Position numbers and translations under genes: made by a program
Part shown: positions 53,992 to 62,301 of the stretch, piece after piece
How the letters are laid out: every line of letters starts with the position of its first letter
Numbering within the stretch: the stretch's first letter is position 1
From: Corynebacterium heidelbergense
GTDB lineage: Bacteria > Actinomycetota > Actinomycetes > Mycobacteriales > Mycobacteriaceae
DNA length: 64,000 bases
Reading direction: 5' to 3'
Assembly (NCBI RefSeq): GCF_028609845.1
Contig: NZ_CP063191.1
Location: 2,108,001-2,172,000, forward strand
The notes under the pieces: model-generated
The model's input: only the letters and a program-made list of their open reading frames with translations
Told to the model about the DNA's origin: nothing
Database searches by the model: none

Positions 53992-55031
53992 ACCCGCACC
54001 TCCAGTGAATCGCCAAGGACCTCTCCGAGGGCTTCCACCGCCGCCGAACCCAGGGCCCCGGACGTTAGGTCGAAGTCCCCCGCGTCCAGGGCAGCCTGCA
54101 CGTACTCGTCATGGTCGATGACCCCCACCGGCGCCTGGTCCAGCATCATCGCCGCCATGGGGACGTCCACCTCTGCCCCTCCACCCCGGCGGTACTTGCG
54201 TCGCCTGGTCCCGGCCAACCTGCGCAGCACTACCTGCCCCCTCCCACAGGCCGGTACTGCCGCCACTGCGGACAGGTGGTCCAGCGCGGTGCGGGCGGCG
54301 TCCAAACCCGCAACGCTCAACGGCGCCACCAGTAACACCGCATCGGGCTGCACCATGCGCAGGACCTCCTCCTGCCATGCCCCCTCCCGCACCCGAACCC
54401 GGCCGAAGTCCACGACGATGGGCACCCGCTGGCGCAGCAACACCGGCAGGGTCCTGCGGATATCTGCCACCGTCCCGCCCCGGTTGCTGGCGATGGCCAC
54501 GTCGTAGTCGTTGCCCCCAACCCAGGGCATCTGGTCGATTACTTCCTCCCCGGCGTCCGCGCCAATGTCCCGCAGCCGCCAACCCGGGTCCTGCTCCACC
54601 CCGGCCAGCAGGTCCAACCCCACCGACAGCGGGTCGGCATCCACCACCAGCGCCTCCTGCGACTGCGCCGAGAGGCATCCTGCCAGGGCCAGGGTGAACA
54701 CGCTGCCCCCGGCACCCCCACACGCGGAAAAAACTGCCACCCGCGGCACATCCGCCGCCACGAGGTACTCCGCCAGGCTCACCGCACCCCCAGCGGCCAG
54801 GGGCGGGTCCCACTGGTCCACCCGGATCACCCGGGCGGCCCGCTCCCACCGCTGTTCCTCGCGGTCCGTGAGCACAGTCACCCCAGCCGCCGTTACGACC
54901 TCCTCGGGGCTGCACACCCGCCGCCCCGTCACCACTGCCACGAGCTGCGCCTCCTGGGCCAAACCGGGGTCCTCCACATCCACGATCAACGCCGCCCCAG
55001 CGGGACCGCTCGCCTTGTCTTTTCTCCCCAT
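53988..55031 (-). CDS. ssd: Ssd/TadZ-like septum-site/pilus localisation protein
   Basis: A 347-aa MinD/ParA-related protein, orthologous in position to mycobacterial Ssd (Rv3660c) and to TadZ/CpaE. Residues 1-110 form a receiver-like domain (ALIVDVEDPGLAQEAQLVAV). The P-loop is the deviant VFSACGGAGGSVFTLALAG, with GGAGGS where MinD has KGGxGKT, so the lysines are missing and ATP use may be altered. Downstream are ALVVDADPLSVGLDLLAG and VPIVVDFGRVRV. First gene of the Tad run. The ATG at 55031 is favoured over a longer low-complexity start. Confidence 0.87.
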   Translation of the reverse strand: MGRKDKASGPAGAALIVDVEDPGLAQEAQLVAVVTGRRVCSPEEVVTAAGVTVLTDREEQRWERAARVIRVDQWDPPLAAGGAVSLAEYLVAADVPRVAVFSACGGAGGSVFTLALAGCLSAQSQEALVVDADPLSVGLDLLAGVEQDPGWRLRDIGADAGEEVIDQMPWVGGNDYDVAIASNRGGTVADIRRTLPVLLRQRVPIVVDFGRVRVREGAWQEEVLRMVQPDAVLLVAPLSVAGLDAARTALDHLSAVAAVPACGRGQVVLRRLAGTRRRKYRRGGGAEVDVPMAAMMLDQAPVGVIDHDEYVQAALDAGDFDLTSGALGSAAVEALGEVLGDSLEVRV

Positions 55032-55203
55032 GGCCCACAGGTTCCCAGCCACCGGGCCCCCTGTCCCACCCCCACGCGCCGGGCCTGTGCACAACCGCCC
55101 ACCCCGCCCCAACACTCGGCCCGCGCTGTGGAAAGGCAGCTTGGCCCTCAGCGTCGGCCCATGTTATCGGGGTACCGCGGCACCGGGGGCTACCATAAAC
55201 GGC

Positions 55204-56022
55204 GTGACCCCACCGCCGCCGACCACCGAACCCCCCGCCGGGCAGCGCGTCCTCGCCGTCTTCGACCTGGACAAAACAATCCTGGACACCAGCGCCTCCC
55301 TGGCCTACCGCCGCCCCATGGCGCAACGCGGCCTCATCAGCACGGGGGAGGTTGTGCGGATGATGGCGTTGTTGGGCAACTACATGCTCACCACCCATTC
55401 GGAGGCGGCTATGGACGCCACCAAGAACGCGCTACTGAACATCATCCGCGGCCAAAGCACCTCCGCCCTGCGCAGCGTGGCCCAGGACGCGCTGCAGGAG
55501 GTCATCACCCCCTTCGTCTATGCGGAGGCCCGGGAGCTGCTGGCGCGGCACCGGGAACAGGGCCACAAGATCGCCATCATCACGGCCTCCGCGAGCGTGC
55601 TGGTGGAACCCATCGCAGCGGAACTGAAAGTGGACCACCTTATCGCCACGGAGCTGGAAGAAGTGGACGGGGTGTTCACCGGGGAGGTGCTGCACTTCAA
55701 CCGCGGGAGCGCCAAGGTGGAGCGGCTCGCCGAGCTGGCGTTGACCCACGGCTATGCCCTGGAAGACAGCCATGCCTACACGGATTCAGCCACCGACCTG
55801 CCCCTGTTGGAAGCTGTGGGCCACCCCCATGCGGTCAACCCGGACCGGCCGCTGCGCAAGATTGCCGTGGAACGCGGGTGGCCCATCGAACAGTTCCGCC
55901 GCCCAGAACCGCTCTTTGAGCAGACGAAGGTCCTCGCCGGGGCTGGGGCCACGCTGGCGCTGCTGGGGGCTGTCGCCGCCGGGCTAACCGTATGGTTCCG
56001 CGGCCGGGAGGAAGAGGGCTAG
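55204..56022 (+). CDS. HAD-IB family phosphatase (SerB-like) with C-terminal membrane anchor
   Basis: A 272-aa HAD subfamily IB hydrolase. Motif I is VLAVFDLDKTILDTSA, with motif II in KIAIITASASVLVEPIA, the lysine in RGSAKVERLAELA, and motif IV in AYTDSATDLPLLEAVG. After PEPLFEQTKV a single hydrophobic helix (LAGAGATLALLGAVAAGLTV) and RGREEEG follow, suggesting membrane attachment, as in the mycobacterial orthologue near ssd. The GTG start is preceded by TACCAT ending 7 nt upstream, and no ribosome site is present, so a leaderless mRNA is likely. It is divergent from ssd, and its stop overlaps the convergent Fic-like gene by four bases. Confidence 0.9.
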   Translation: MTPPPPTTEPPAGQRVLAVFDLDKTILDTSASLAYRRPMAQRGLISTGEVVRMMALLGNYMLTTHSEAAMDATKNALLNIIRGQSTSALRSVAQDALQEVITPFVYAEARELLARHREQGHKIAIITASASVLVEPIAAELKVDHLIATELEEVDGVFTGEVLHFNRGSAKVERLAELALTHGYALEDSHAYTDSATDLPLLEAVGHPHAVNPDRPLRKIAVERGWPIEQFRRPEPLFEQTKVLAGAGATLALLGAVAAGLTVWFRGREEEG

Positions 56023-56834
56023 GGCCGGGAGGCGTCCGCGATGGACTTGCCCTCCAAGGCGCCCTCGGACAACCCCTGGGCGTGGAAACAGATCCACGCC
56101 CCGACGGCTTCCGGGGTGCCTTGTGCGAAAGCCCGGGCTAAATCGCCGTACTCCCCCCTATGCCGGTTCCACCACACCTCTGGCACACCCAGTCCGCGCG
56201 GGTCCAGGCCGCTGGCGATCGTAGTCAACCGGGAGCAGGCCCGCGCGGTAACGCCATTGGCTCCCGCGAACGGGGCCAGGGCCAGCAATTCTCCGTGCAC
56301 TACTGCGGAAAGCACCACTGCGCTGACGCGGCTTCCGCCGGTCAGCAGCGCTGCCAGCAATTTCAGCCGCCCGCCCGCTGCAGCCCACGGGCGGCCGGGA
56401 ACGAGGAATTCGGAGCCCCCCTGCTCAGATCCCCGCGCTGCCAACTGGCGGAAGGCCGGATCCGACATCTCCGGGCTGGCCAAGGCGTTGATCTTGGCCA
56501 TGATCTGCAAGGGGGCCCGGCGCCAGATCGTCTGCGTCTCCGTAGTTCCATCCGGCGCCAGCATCTCCGCCACGCGCAGGGACCCGGCCAGAATCGGGTC
56601 GGCCACCTGGCCGTCCTCCGGCAGGCGCACCGATCCCCCGTCGATCTGGGCGGAGGCTCGAGCCCCCCGCAGCACAGACTCGGCCCCAGTGACATCCCAC
56701 CCCCGCAGGTTGGCGGGATGACGGTGTACCCGCGCCACGTAGTCGCTGGCCTCCTGCACGGCATCGGCGACCCCCGGTAGCTCTAACAGTGGAGCGAGCG
56801 GATCTGGCTGGTTACTGGGGGTGGCGACTGGCAT
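56019..56834 (-). CDS. Fic-like protein lacking the catalytic histidine
   Basis: A 271-aa helical protein. The segment APFAGANGVTAR (about residues 195-206) occupies the place and spacing of the Fic catalytic loop H-P-F-x-(D/E)-G-N-G-R-x-x-R. It keeps Pro, Phe, Asn, Gly and the last Arg, but replaces His with Ala, Asp/Glu with Gly and the first Arg with Val. An upstream ARASAQIDGG near residue 60 resembles the inhibitory S-x-x-x-E-G helix of Fic proteins, with Asp for Glu. AMPylation as in canonical Fic enzymes is therefore unlikely. Genes here are usually left as oxidoreductase or hypothetical. TATTCT ends 6 nt before the ATG, so the mRNA is probably leaderless. Confidence 0.7.
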   Translation of the reverse strand: MPVATPSNQPDPLAPLLELPGVADAVQEASDYVARVHRHPANLRGWDVTGAESVLRGARASAQIDGGSVRLPEDGQVADPILAGSLRVAEMLAPDGTTETQTIWRRAPLQIMAKINALASPEMSDPAFRQLAARGSEQGGSEFLVPGRPWAAAGGRLKLLAALLTGGSRVSAVVLSAVVHGELLALAPFAGANGVTARACSRLTTIASGLDPRGLGVPEVWWNRHRGEYGDLARAFAQGTPEAVGAWICFHAQGLSEGALEGKSIADASRP

Positions 56835-56925
56835 GGGAATAGAATAATTCACCCTTGCGCGCAATTATCTGGACGGTCTGGCAAACTAGTGGGAGTCAAT
56901 GGCGCGAAATCCCAGGAGAATACCC

Positions 56926-57447
56926 GTGAGCAACAACCATAGCGATGGTCTCTACACTGACCGCGATAGCTTTAACCCGCAGGTCAACGCCATTCCGCTG
57001 TCGGACGTCGATTCCCGCAGCCAGGGTCAGGGCAGCATCGCCGATCTGCTTAAGGATGCTTCCGCCCAGTTCTCCACGCTGGTGCGTACGGAGATCGAGC
57101 TGGCCAAGGCGGAGATTTCTGAGTCTGCGAAGAAGGCCGGAATCGGCGCTGGCCTCTTCGCCGCGGCAGCCGTCATCCTGGCCTACAGCTCTTTCTTCCT
57201 TTTCTTCACTATCGCCGAGGTGTTGCAGACCTTCATGTGGCGCTGGGCCGCGTTCCTCGTCGTCTTCCTGTTCATGCTGGTGCTCGTCGCCGTCCTGGCG
57301 CTCATCGGCCTGAAGCAGGTGAAGAAGATCAAGAAGCCCGAAAAGACCATCGAGTCCGTCAACGAGCTCAAGCAGGTCGTGCCGGCCAATAACAAGCAAT
57401 TGTCCCGGGGCAAGGCCGGTCGCACCGAGAACGGGATGTACACCTAA
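56926..57447 (+). CDS. Actinobacterial holin-X (phage holin superfamily 3-6) membrane protein
   Basis: A 173-aa membrane protein. The polar N-terminus includes SIADLLKDASAQFSTLVRTE, then an amphipathic helix IELAKAEISESAKKAGIGAG, followed by two membrane helices (AAAVILAYSSFFLFFTIAEV and AAFLVVFLFMLVLVAVLALI) and a basic tail (KQVKKIKKPEK). This is the Phage_holin_3_6 pattern common in actinobacterial chromosomes. It is not evidence for a prophage. GTG at 56926 is chosen because AGGAG lies 7 nt upstream. Probably acts in envelope or division biology. Function unproven. Confidence 0.87.
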   Translation: MSNNHSDGLYTDRDSFNPQVNAIPLSDVDSRSQGQGSIADLLKDASAQFSTLVRTEIELAKAEISESAKKAGIGAGLFAAAAVILAYSSFFLFFTIAEVLQTFMWRWAAFLVVFLFMLVLVAVLALIGLKQVKKIKKPEKTIESVNELKQVVPANNKQLSRGKAGRTENGMYT

Positions 57448-57512
57448 GGGGTCAGTACTCCTCCCCTCCCCTGTAAACCCCTTCCCTTCCCCATTCGACC
57501 CCACTCGTAGAC

Positions 57513-58445
57513 GTGACGAGCAGCCTGGAACCCGCCGCAGAACGCACCCCGGAGAGCATCTTCGTTCACTCCCGGGGTGTGCGTTTGCATCTCGCCGTCC
57601 AGGGCCCCCGAAACGCCCCGCTCCTGCTGCTCATCCACGGTTTCGGCGGGGGCGCCTTCGAGTGGCAGGAACTGCTGGAGCAGTTGCGAGGTGCCCACTA
57701 CCGCATCGCTGCAGTGGACCTGCGGGGCACCGGCCGCTCAGATAAGACCCCGCGCGGGTACGACCTCACCACCGCCGCCAGCGACATGGCGGGCGTCATC
57801 CGCGGCCTCGGCTATGCCCGAGCAATTGTCGTGGGCCACGGCTACGGCGGCCTCGTCGGCTGGACCCTCGCCGCCCACGAACCGGCGCGCGTCTCCTGCC
57901 TGGTCACCCTCAGCGCACCCCACCCGGTGGTGCAGGCCCAAAAGATCCTCACCCAACCGGTAGCGCACTGGTCCCAGCTATGGCCCAACCTGTACGTACA
58001 GCTACCCAAGGCCCCGGAAAAGACCCTGCTGAAGGACGGCGCCGCTGCTGCTGAGCGCTACTTCCGCGCCCGCGTGGCCCCCGGCTTTCGGGACACGGAG
58101 CTCTACCGCCGCCATGCCGAGCTGCGCCGCGAGGCCATGCTGGTGGACAAGGTGGCCCATACCTCCTGTGAGTACCGGCGGTGGACCTTCCGCTCCCGAT
58201 TCCGCCCGGAGGGGATCAGCTTCGACCGCAGCTTCCCCCGCCGCATCGCAATCCCGGTGGTCTGCGTCAACGGGAGCATGGACCCGGCGTACACCGCCGC
58301 CGCTGCCCGGCGGTCCGCCCACCGCGGCGGCCCTGGCTCCCGCGCCGAGCTGCTCTACGGCGTGGGCCACTTCCCCCACATCGAGGATCCCCAGGCCGTG
58401 GCGGAGATCCTGCAGCGCGCCGTGGCCGCCGCCGACGCAGACTAG
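57513..58445 (+). CDS. Alpha/beta hydrolase, EphE-like epoxide hydrolase
   Basis: A 310-aa cytoplasmic hydrolase. It has LLLIHGFGGGAFEWQELLEQ (oxyanion region), AVDLRGTGRSDKTPRGYDL, an elbow VVGHGYGGLVGWTLA, and a histidine in GVGHFPHIEDP. In the elbow the nucleophile position of G-H-(D/S)-x-G-G reads Gly (GHGYGG), so the usual Asp or Ser is absent and activity is doubtful unless another residue substitutes. Position and orientation match mycobacterial ephE next to marP. Its stop overlaps that of the convergent marP gene by four bases. Confidence 0.83.
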   Translation: MTSSLEPAAERTPESIFVHSRGVRLHLAVQGPRNAPLLLLIHGFGGGAFEWQELLEQLRGAHYRIAAVDLRGTGRSDKTPRGYDLTTAASDMAGVIRGLGYARAIVVGHGYGGLVGWTLAAHEPARVSCLVTLSAPHPVVQAQKILTQPVAHWSQLWPNLYVQLPKAPEKTLLKDGAAAAERYFRARVAPGFRDTELYRRHAELRREAMLVDKVAHTSCEYRRWTFRSRFRPEGISFDRSFPRRIAIPVVCVNGSMDPAYTAAAARRSAHRGGPGSRAELLYGVGHFPHIEDPQAVAEILQRAVAAADAD

Positions 58446-59671
58446 CCGTTCACGCAGGCCCCGGTCCCCACGGCCGCCCGATACTGACTGAGCTGCCCCA
58501 CCTGGCTATCCACTTCCTCGCGCGTCAGGGCGTAACCGGTGCCATCCTCGTTGGCATCCGCCCCGAAGATGAGCCCCAGAACATGCCCTTCCCCATCCAC
58601 CAGGGGACCCCCTGAATTGCCGTGCTGAACGGTGGCCCGCAGGGAGTAGGCCTCCCGGTCCACCCTGCTGTTGGCGTAGATGTTGGGCCCGGAGACCACG
58701 AACTTCTCCCGCACCCTCGCCGGGGTAGCTGTGAAGGGGCCGCCCAGGGGATACCCGAGCACGATGGCATCCTGCCCAGCCTGCGCATCCGCCTCCGACC
58801 ATTGCAACGGCTGGAGGCCCAGCCCCGGCGCGCTGAGCAGCGCGATGTCGTGCTGCGGGTTGTACATGGTCACGGTGGCATCCACCCGCCCGTTCACCGT
58901 GGAGAGCTGTACCTTGTTGGTGCCCGCAACGACATGCGCGTTTGTCATCACCGTGTTGGGCGCCACCACAAACCCGGACCCCTGCAGTAGGCGACTGCAC
59001 TGGTCCGCCTCGCCGATGACGTGAACCACGCTGGGACCCACGGCGGCCACGACAGGATCGGCGCTGAGGGCGGAGTTGGGCGCATCCACCTGCCGTTGTG
59101 GCATTTGGTTGAAGGGGTCGCTGATCACCGGGAAACCGGAGGCATCGATGAAAGAGTGCACGCGCGCCGGGACGTTACGGATGAATTGGGGCGTGGCCCG
59201 CTCCACCCCGGAGAGCACGGCGGATCCCTTGAGGGACTGGCTGAAATGGTTGGAGTCCCGCGCTGCCACCGGGGCCAGCACGAGCCACACGACGACGAGC
59301 GTGGTCACCACGTGAACGATGGAGCCCAGCAACGAATCCACCCCCGCCGCACTCGTTGTGCGCAACCGTTGGCGCAGCCACGCACCGATGGCGGAGCCCA
59401 GGGCATACCCCACCAGGACAAACCCGAGGATAACCCCGAGGGCCAGTAGAAAACGCCACCCCTCCCCCGCGTCCGCCTCGGCCCCATCTCCCCCGCTCGC
59501 GCGGTCCACGAGCCTGAGCACGACGGGAATGGCCCGCACACCTACGAAACCGCCGGCCAGCACCCCAGCCAGGCTGAAACCCGCCACGCTCCCGCCCTGC
59601 CGCCACCCTGCGACCACGGAGGCCAGGATGAAGAGGAGAAGCACCACGTCGATGACTGCGGACCCGCTCAT
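58442..59671 (-). CDS. marP: MarP-like membrane serine protease
   Basis: A 409-aa membrane protease. The N-terminal CvpA-like part has four hydrophobic helices (within residues ~5-140). The periplasmic chymotrypsin-fold domain has triad residues His246 (MTNAHVVAG), Asp275 (NPQHDIALL) and Ser353 (QHGNSGGPLVDG). Cys225 and Cys406 match the disulfide-forming pair of M. tuberculosis MarP, which protects the cell against acid and oxidative stress. The ATG overlaps the Nudix stop (ATGA), so they form one operon with tlpA and nth. Confidence 0.93.
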   Translation of the reverse strand: MSGSAVIDVVLLLFILASVVAGWRQGGSVAGFSLAGVLAGGFVGVRAIPVVLRLVDRASGGDGAEADAGEGWRFLLALGVILGFVLVGYALGSAIGAWLRQRLRTTSAAGVDSLLGSIVHVVTTLVVVWLVLAPVAARDSNHFSQSLKGSAVLSGVERATPQFIRNVPARVHSFIDASGFPVISDPFNQMPQRQVDAPNSALSADPVVAAVGPSVVHVIGEADQCSRLLQGSGFVVAPNTVMTNAHVVAGTNKVQLSTVNGRVDATVTMYNPQHDIALLSAPGLGLQPLQWSEADAQAGQDAIVLGYPLGGPFTATPARVREKFVVSGPNIYANSRVDREAYSLRATVQHGNSGGPLVDGEGHVLGLIFGADANEDGTGYALTREEVDSQVGQLSQYRAAVGTGACVNG

Positions 59672-60492
59672 GGGGCACCTCCGGTCTCCCCGGCGGCCCG
59701 GAACTTTGCCGCCATGTGGGCCAGCGCCTCCTTGTTGGCGGACTTGCGCAGCACCTCCAGCAGATCCCGCGTCGGCTCTGCCGCCCACGATTGCTCCCAC
59801 CCGGCCACCTGCAGCACGGCGGTAAGCACCCCGGCGGTGAAACCCCACAGCACCATGCCCTCGACGTCGAAGGCCGGCCCGGACCACCCGGCGAAGCCCA
59901 CGGTGTAGCGCAGCCGGGGGTCCACGAGTCGGCGCAGAGGATAGGCCTGCACCCAGTCGTTTTCCGGGGATGCCGGGTGCACCTTCCCCGGCCGCGCCCA
60001 GTAGGCCAGCACGGGGATGACCGCGAAGTTGCTGCGGTCGATGTACACCGGTTGGAGGACTGCCAGCGGCTCCACACCGGAGGTGTCCAGCCCGGTTTCC
60101 TCCTCCGCTTCCCGCAGGGCCGTCTCCACGGGCCCGGCGTCCTGCGGTTCCCACCGCCCGCCGGGGAAGGCCATCTGCCCGGAGTGGTTGCGCATCGTGG
60201 GGGCCCGGTGGGTCAGCAACAGGGTGGCCTCCGGGGGAAAGGGCTGCTCCGGGGTGGGGTCGAAGCCCTTAGGCCCGCCGATGAGCAGGAGCACAGCGGA
60301 ATAGCGCGGCGGGGTGCCGTCCGGCCCGGTCTCGGGGACAATCCGGGCCGGTTCGTTGAGCCGATCGTGGATGTTGCCCTGCCGGGCTGCGGTGGCGAAG
60401 TCACGTAGCCAGGGCGGAATTTGGCTGGGTAGGGGCGGCTGGTCGGCGGCCGCGCGCCGCCATTGGTCCAGCGTGTAGAGGGGGGATGTCAT
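59668..60492 (-). CDS. Nudix hydrolase, CoA pyrophosphatase type
   Basis: A 274-aa Nudix protein. The Nudix box GGRWEPQDAGPVETALREAE followed by EETGL fits GX5EX7REUXEEXGU. Immediately before it, LLLTHRAPTMRNHSGQMAFP is the UPF0035 signature of coenzyme A diphosphatases, which cut CoA and acyl-CoA to 4-phosphopantetheine and ADP. The N-terminal ~70 residues are a Pro-rich extension. The ATG at 60492 replaces a longer frame to 60555 lacking a ribosome site. It is coupled to marP by a four-base overlap. Confidence 0.9.
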   Translation of the reverse strand: MTSPLYTLDQWRRAAADQPPLPSQIPPWLRDFATAARQGNIHDRLNEPARIVPETGPDGTPPRYSAVLLLIGGPKGFDPTPEQPFPPEATLLLTHRAPTMRNHSGQMAFPGGRWEPQDAGPVETALREAEEETGLDTSGVEPLAVLQPVYIDRSNFAVIPVLAYWARPGKVHPASPENDWVQAYPLRRLVDPRLRYTVGFAGWSGPAFDVEGMVLWGFTAGVLTAVLQVAGWEQSWAAEPTRDLLEVLRKSANKEALAHMAAKFRAAGETGGAP

Positions 60493-60561
60493 GGTGTGCA
60501 GTGGTGGTTTTCTCGGTTCGGCTGTAGGCGGTCGGGCTCGCGGACAAAGGGGCAAGGCGGG

Positions 60562-61293
60562 CTAACCCAGGGCCTCCTGCACTGCTTTTTCCAGCTCCTC
60601 GTAGGAGGTGAACGGCCGCATCTCCATCTTCGCCTCGGATCCGTCGGCCCGGTACACGATGGTCAGGGGCACCACGCCCGGCAGGCTGGCCTGGCGGGGG
60701 AATTCCTTTTTGGCGTCCTGGTAGGAGGCCAGGTGGGTGATGTGGAGGTCTGTCATCTTTTGGACGCCCGCCTCCGCAGCCGGATCCGCGTGAAGACCCA
60801 CGACATTCCATTCGGGGTGCCGCTCGGCCAACGTGTTCACCAGGGGCAGCTCCTTCTGACACGGACCGCACCACCAGGCCCACACGTTGAGCACCGTCGG
60901 CTTGCCGACGAGGTGTTGGCTGAGGGTTTTGCGGGCCGAGTTATCCCCGCTGTCCGTCAGGCAGGGCAGGGACGTTTTTTGCAGGCCCACGGCCACGGTG
61001 GTGCTGGCGGGGCCGTCCGGATCCGGTGCCCCAGGGGCCACGCCTGGGCAGGCGATGGGGGTGTCCAGTACCGGGATTGCGGGGTCTGGTGTGCGCTGCG
61101 CGGTGCTGGTGGCGTCCACAGCAGAAGACGAGCCACCGACCACCCCAGGGGCCGCGGCGGGGGAATCCGGCTGTTCTCCCAACCACGCCGCCACCAGCGG
61201 AATCGCTGCGACGGCGAGGCCGACCACCACGGTGAGCACCAAGATGATCCGGCGGGAGCGGTCCGCCTCCGGGGCGCGGGAAGTCTTGGTCAT
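60562..61293 (-). CDS. TlpA/ResA-like membrane-anchored thioredoxin
   Basis: A 243-aa exported thioredoxin-fold protein. An N-terminal membrane anchor (IILVLTVVVGLAVAAIPLVA) is followed by a Ser/Ala/Pro-rich linker and a thioredoxin domain with the redox motif NVWAWWCGPCQKELP and the cis-proline region GVVPLTIVYRADG. Two further cysteines (IACPGV, LPCLTD) lie before the domain. It likely keeps extracytoplasmic thiols or cytochrome c apoproteins reduced. The ATG shares one base with the nth stop (TGATG). Confidence 0.9.
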   Translation of the reverse strand: MTKTSRAPEADRSRRIILVLTVVVGLAVAAIPLVAAWLGEQPDSPAAAPGVVGGSSSAVDATSTAQRTPDPAIPVLDTPIACPGVAPGAPDPDGPASTTVAVGLQKTSLPCLTDSGDNSARKTLSQHLVGKPTVLNVWAWWCGPCQKELPLVNTLAERHPEWNVVGLHADPAAEAGVQKMTDLHITHLASYQDAKKEFPRQASLPGVVPLTIVYRADGSEAKMEMRPFTSYEELEKAVQEALG

Positions 61294-62090
61294 CACTGCT
61301 CAGCTCCTTCAAAACCCGCCAGGGATAACAGGTGCTCCCGATCCGCAGAGGTGATCAACCGCATCGCGGCCTCCGGGTCAGCCGGGCCGACCATCCCGAA
61401 GCTGGGGCACTGCCGGGCCAGGAAGCAGGCGCCACAGGCCGCCCGGCGGGAATGGCAGATTCGGCGGCCGTGGAAGATCGCCCGATGGGAGAACACGGTC
61501 CAGTCCCGGCGCTCGATCAACTCTGCCAAGTCCTGCTCCACCTTCACCGGATCCTCCTGGCGCGTGAGCATCCACCGGCGGGATAGCCGCCCCAGGTGGG
61601 TATCGACCGTCAATCCGGGGGTGTCAAAAGCATTGCCCAAGACCACGTTCGCGGTCTTGCGGCCGACCCCGGGCAGCTTCACCAGATCCTCCAGGCGCCC
61701 CGGCACCACCCCGCCGTGGCGCTCCTCGATGGCCCGGCCAAGGCCCATGATGCTCGTCGCCTTCGACCGGAAAAAGCCGGTAGGCCGGATGAGGGCCTCC
61801 AGCTCCTCGCGCTGGGCTGCGGCATAATCTGCGGCGGTCGGGTAGCGCAGGAACAGCGCCGGGGTCACCTGGTTGACCCGCACATCCGTGCACTGGGCGG
61901 ACAGGACCGTGGCCACCAGCAGCTCTAGCGGGTTACTGAAGTTCAACTCCGCCTCCGCCCTGGGGTAGGCCTGGGCCAGCAGGCGGCTAATTTTCCGGGC
62001 ACGGCGCTTCGTGCCCAGGGGGGTTTCCCGGCCGAGGGCGGCGATGTGGCGCCCGGGCTTGGGCAACCGGGGTTCGAGCGGAGCGGGCAT
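61293..62090 (-). CDS. nth: Endonuclease III
   Basis: Base-excision DNA glycosylase/AP lyase for oxidised pyrimidines. The 265-aa protein has the helix-hairpin-helix [20 protein letters not shown] with the catalytic lysine, the catalytic aspartate in [12 protein letters not shown], and the iron-sulfur loop C-x6-C-x2-C-x5-C ([17 protein letters not shown]). [17 protein letters not shown] is also standard. The start at 62090 is supported by TAGAGT ending 7 nt upstream, with no ribosome site, which suggests a leaderless mRNA. First gene of the nth-tlpA-nudix-marP operon, divergent from glxR. Confidence 0.96.
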   Translation of the reverse strand: MPAPLEPRLPKPGRHIAALGRETPLGTKRRARKISRLLAQAYPRAEAELNFSNPLELLVATVLSAQCTDVRVNQVTPALFLRYPTAADYAAAQREELEALIRPTGFFRSKATSIMGLGRAIEERHGGVVPGRLEDLVKLPGVGRKTANVVLGNAFDTPGLTVDTHLGRLSRRWMLTRQEDPVKVEQDLAELIERRDWTVFSHRAIFHGRRICHSRRAACGACFLARQCPSFGMVGPADPEAAMRLITSADREHLLSLAGFEGAEQ

Positions 62091-62212
62091 GCAGACCACT
62101 CTAATGCCCGCCACGCGGGGCACCCGGACTCCCCCACGCTGCTGCAGAGTGTCTACTTACCTGGGGTTCAGCAGTTTTGTGGGACATGCTAAGCACTCAA
62201 CGGGCGCCGGAA

Positions 62213-62225
62213 CACTAGACTAGTG
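62213..62225. promoter_or_regulatory. Palindrome with -10-like box upstream of glxR
   Basis: CACTAG-A-CTAGTG is a perfect 13-bp palindrome. TAGACT within it (62216-62221) fits a -10 box reading toward glxR, predicting a ~70-nt leader. It could be an operator overlapping the promoter. Confidence 0.4.
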
Positions 62226-62301
62226 CCGTAAAACTAGCTGGCTGCGGTGGCCCGGCCCGCCGCACGCCCGCGTTTTTCATCAGCGGAAGTGAGCCGAAGA
62301 C

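Noticed and set aside
56926..57447. Holin-like protein as evidence of a prophage
   Set aside because: The Phage_holin_3_6 family is a normal chromosomal family in actinobacteria, and no other phage gene is nearby.
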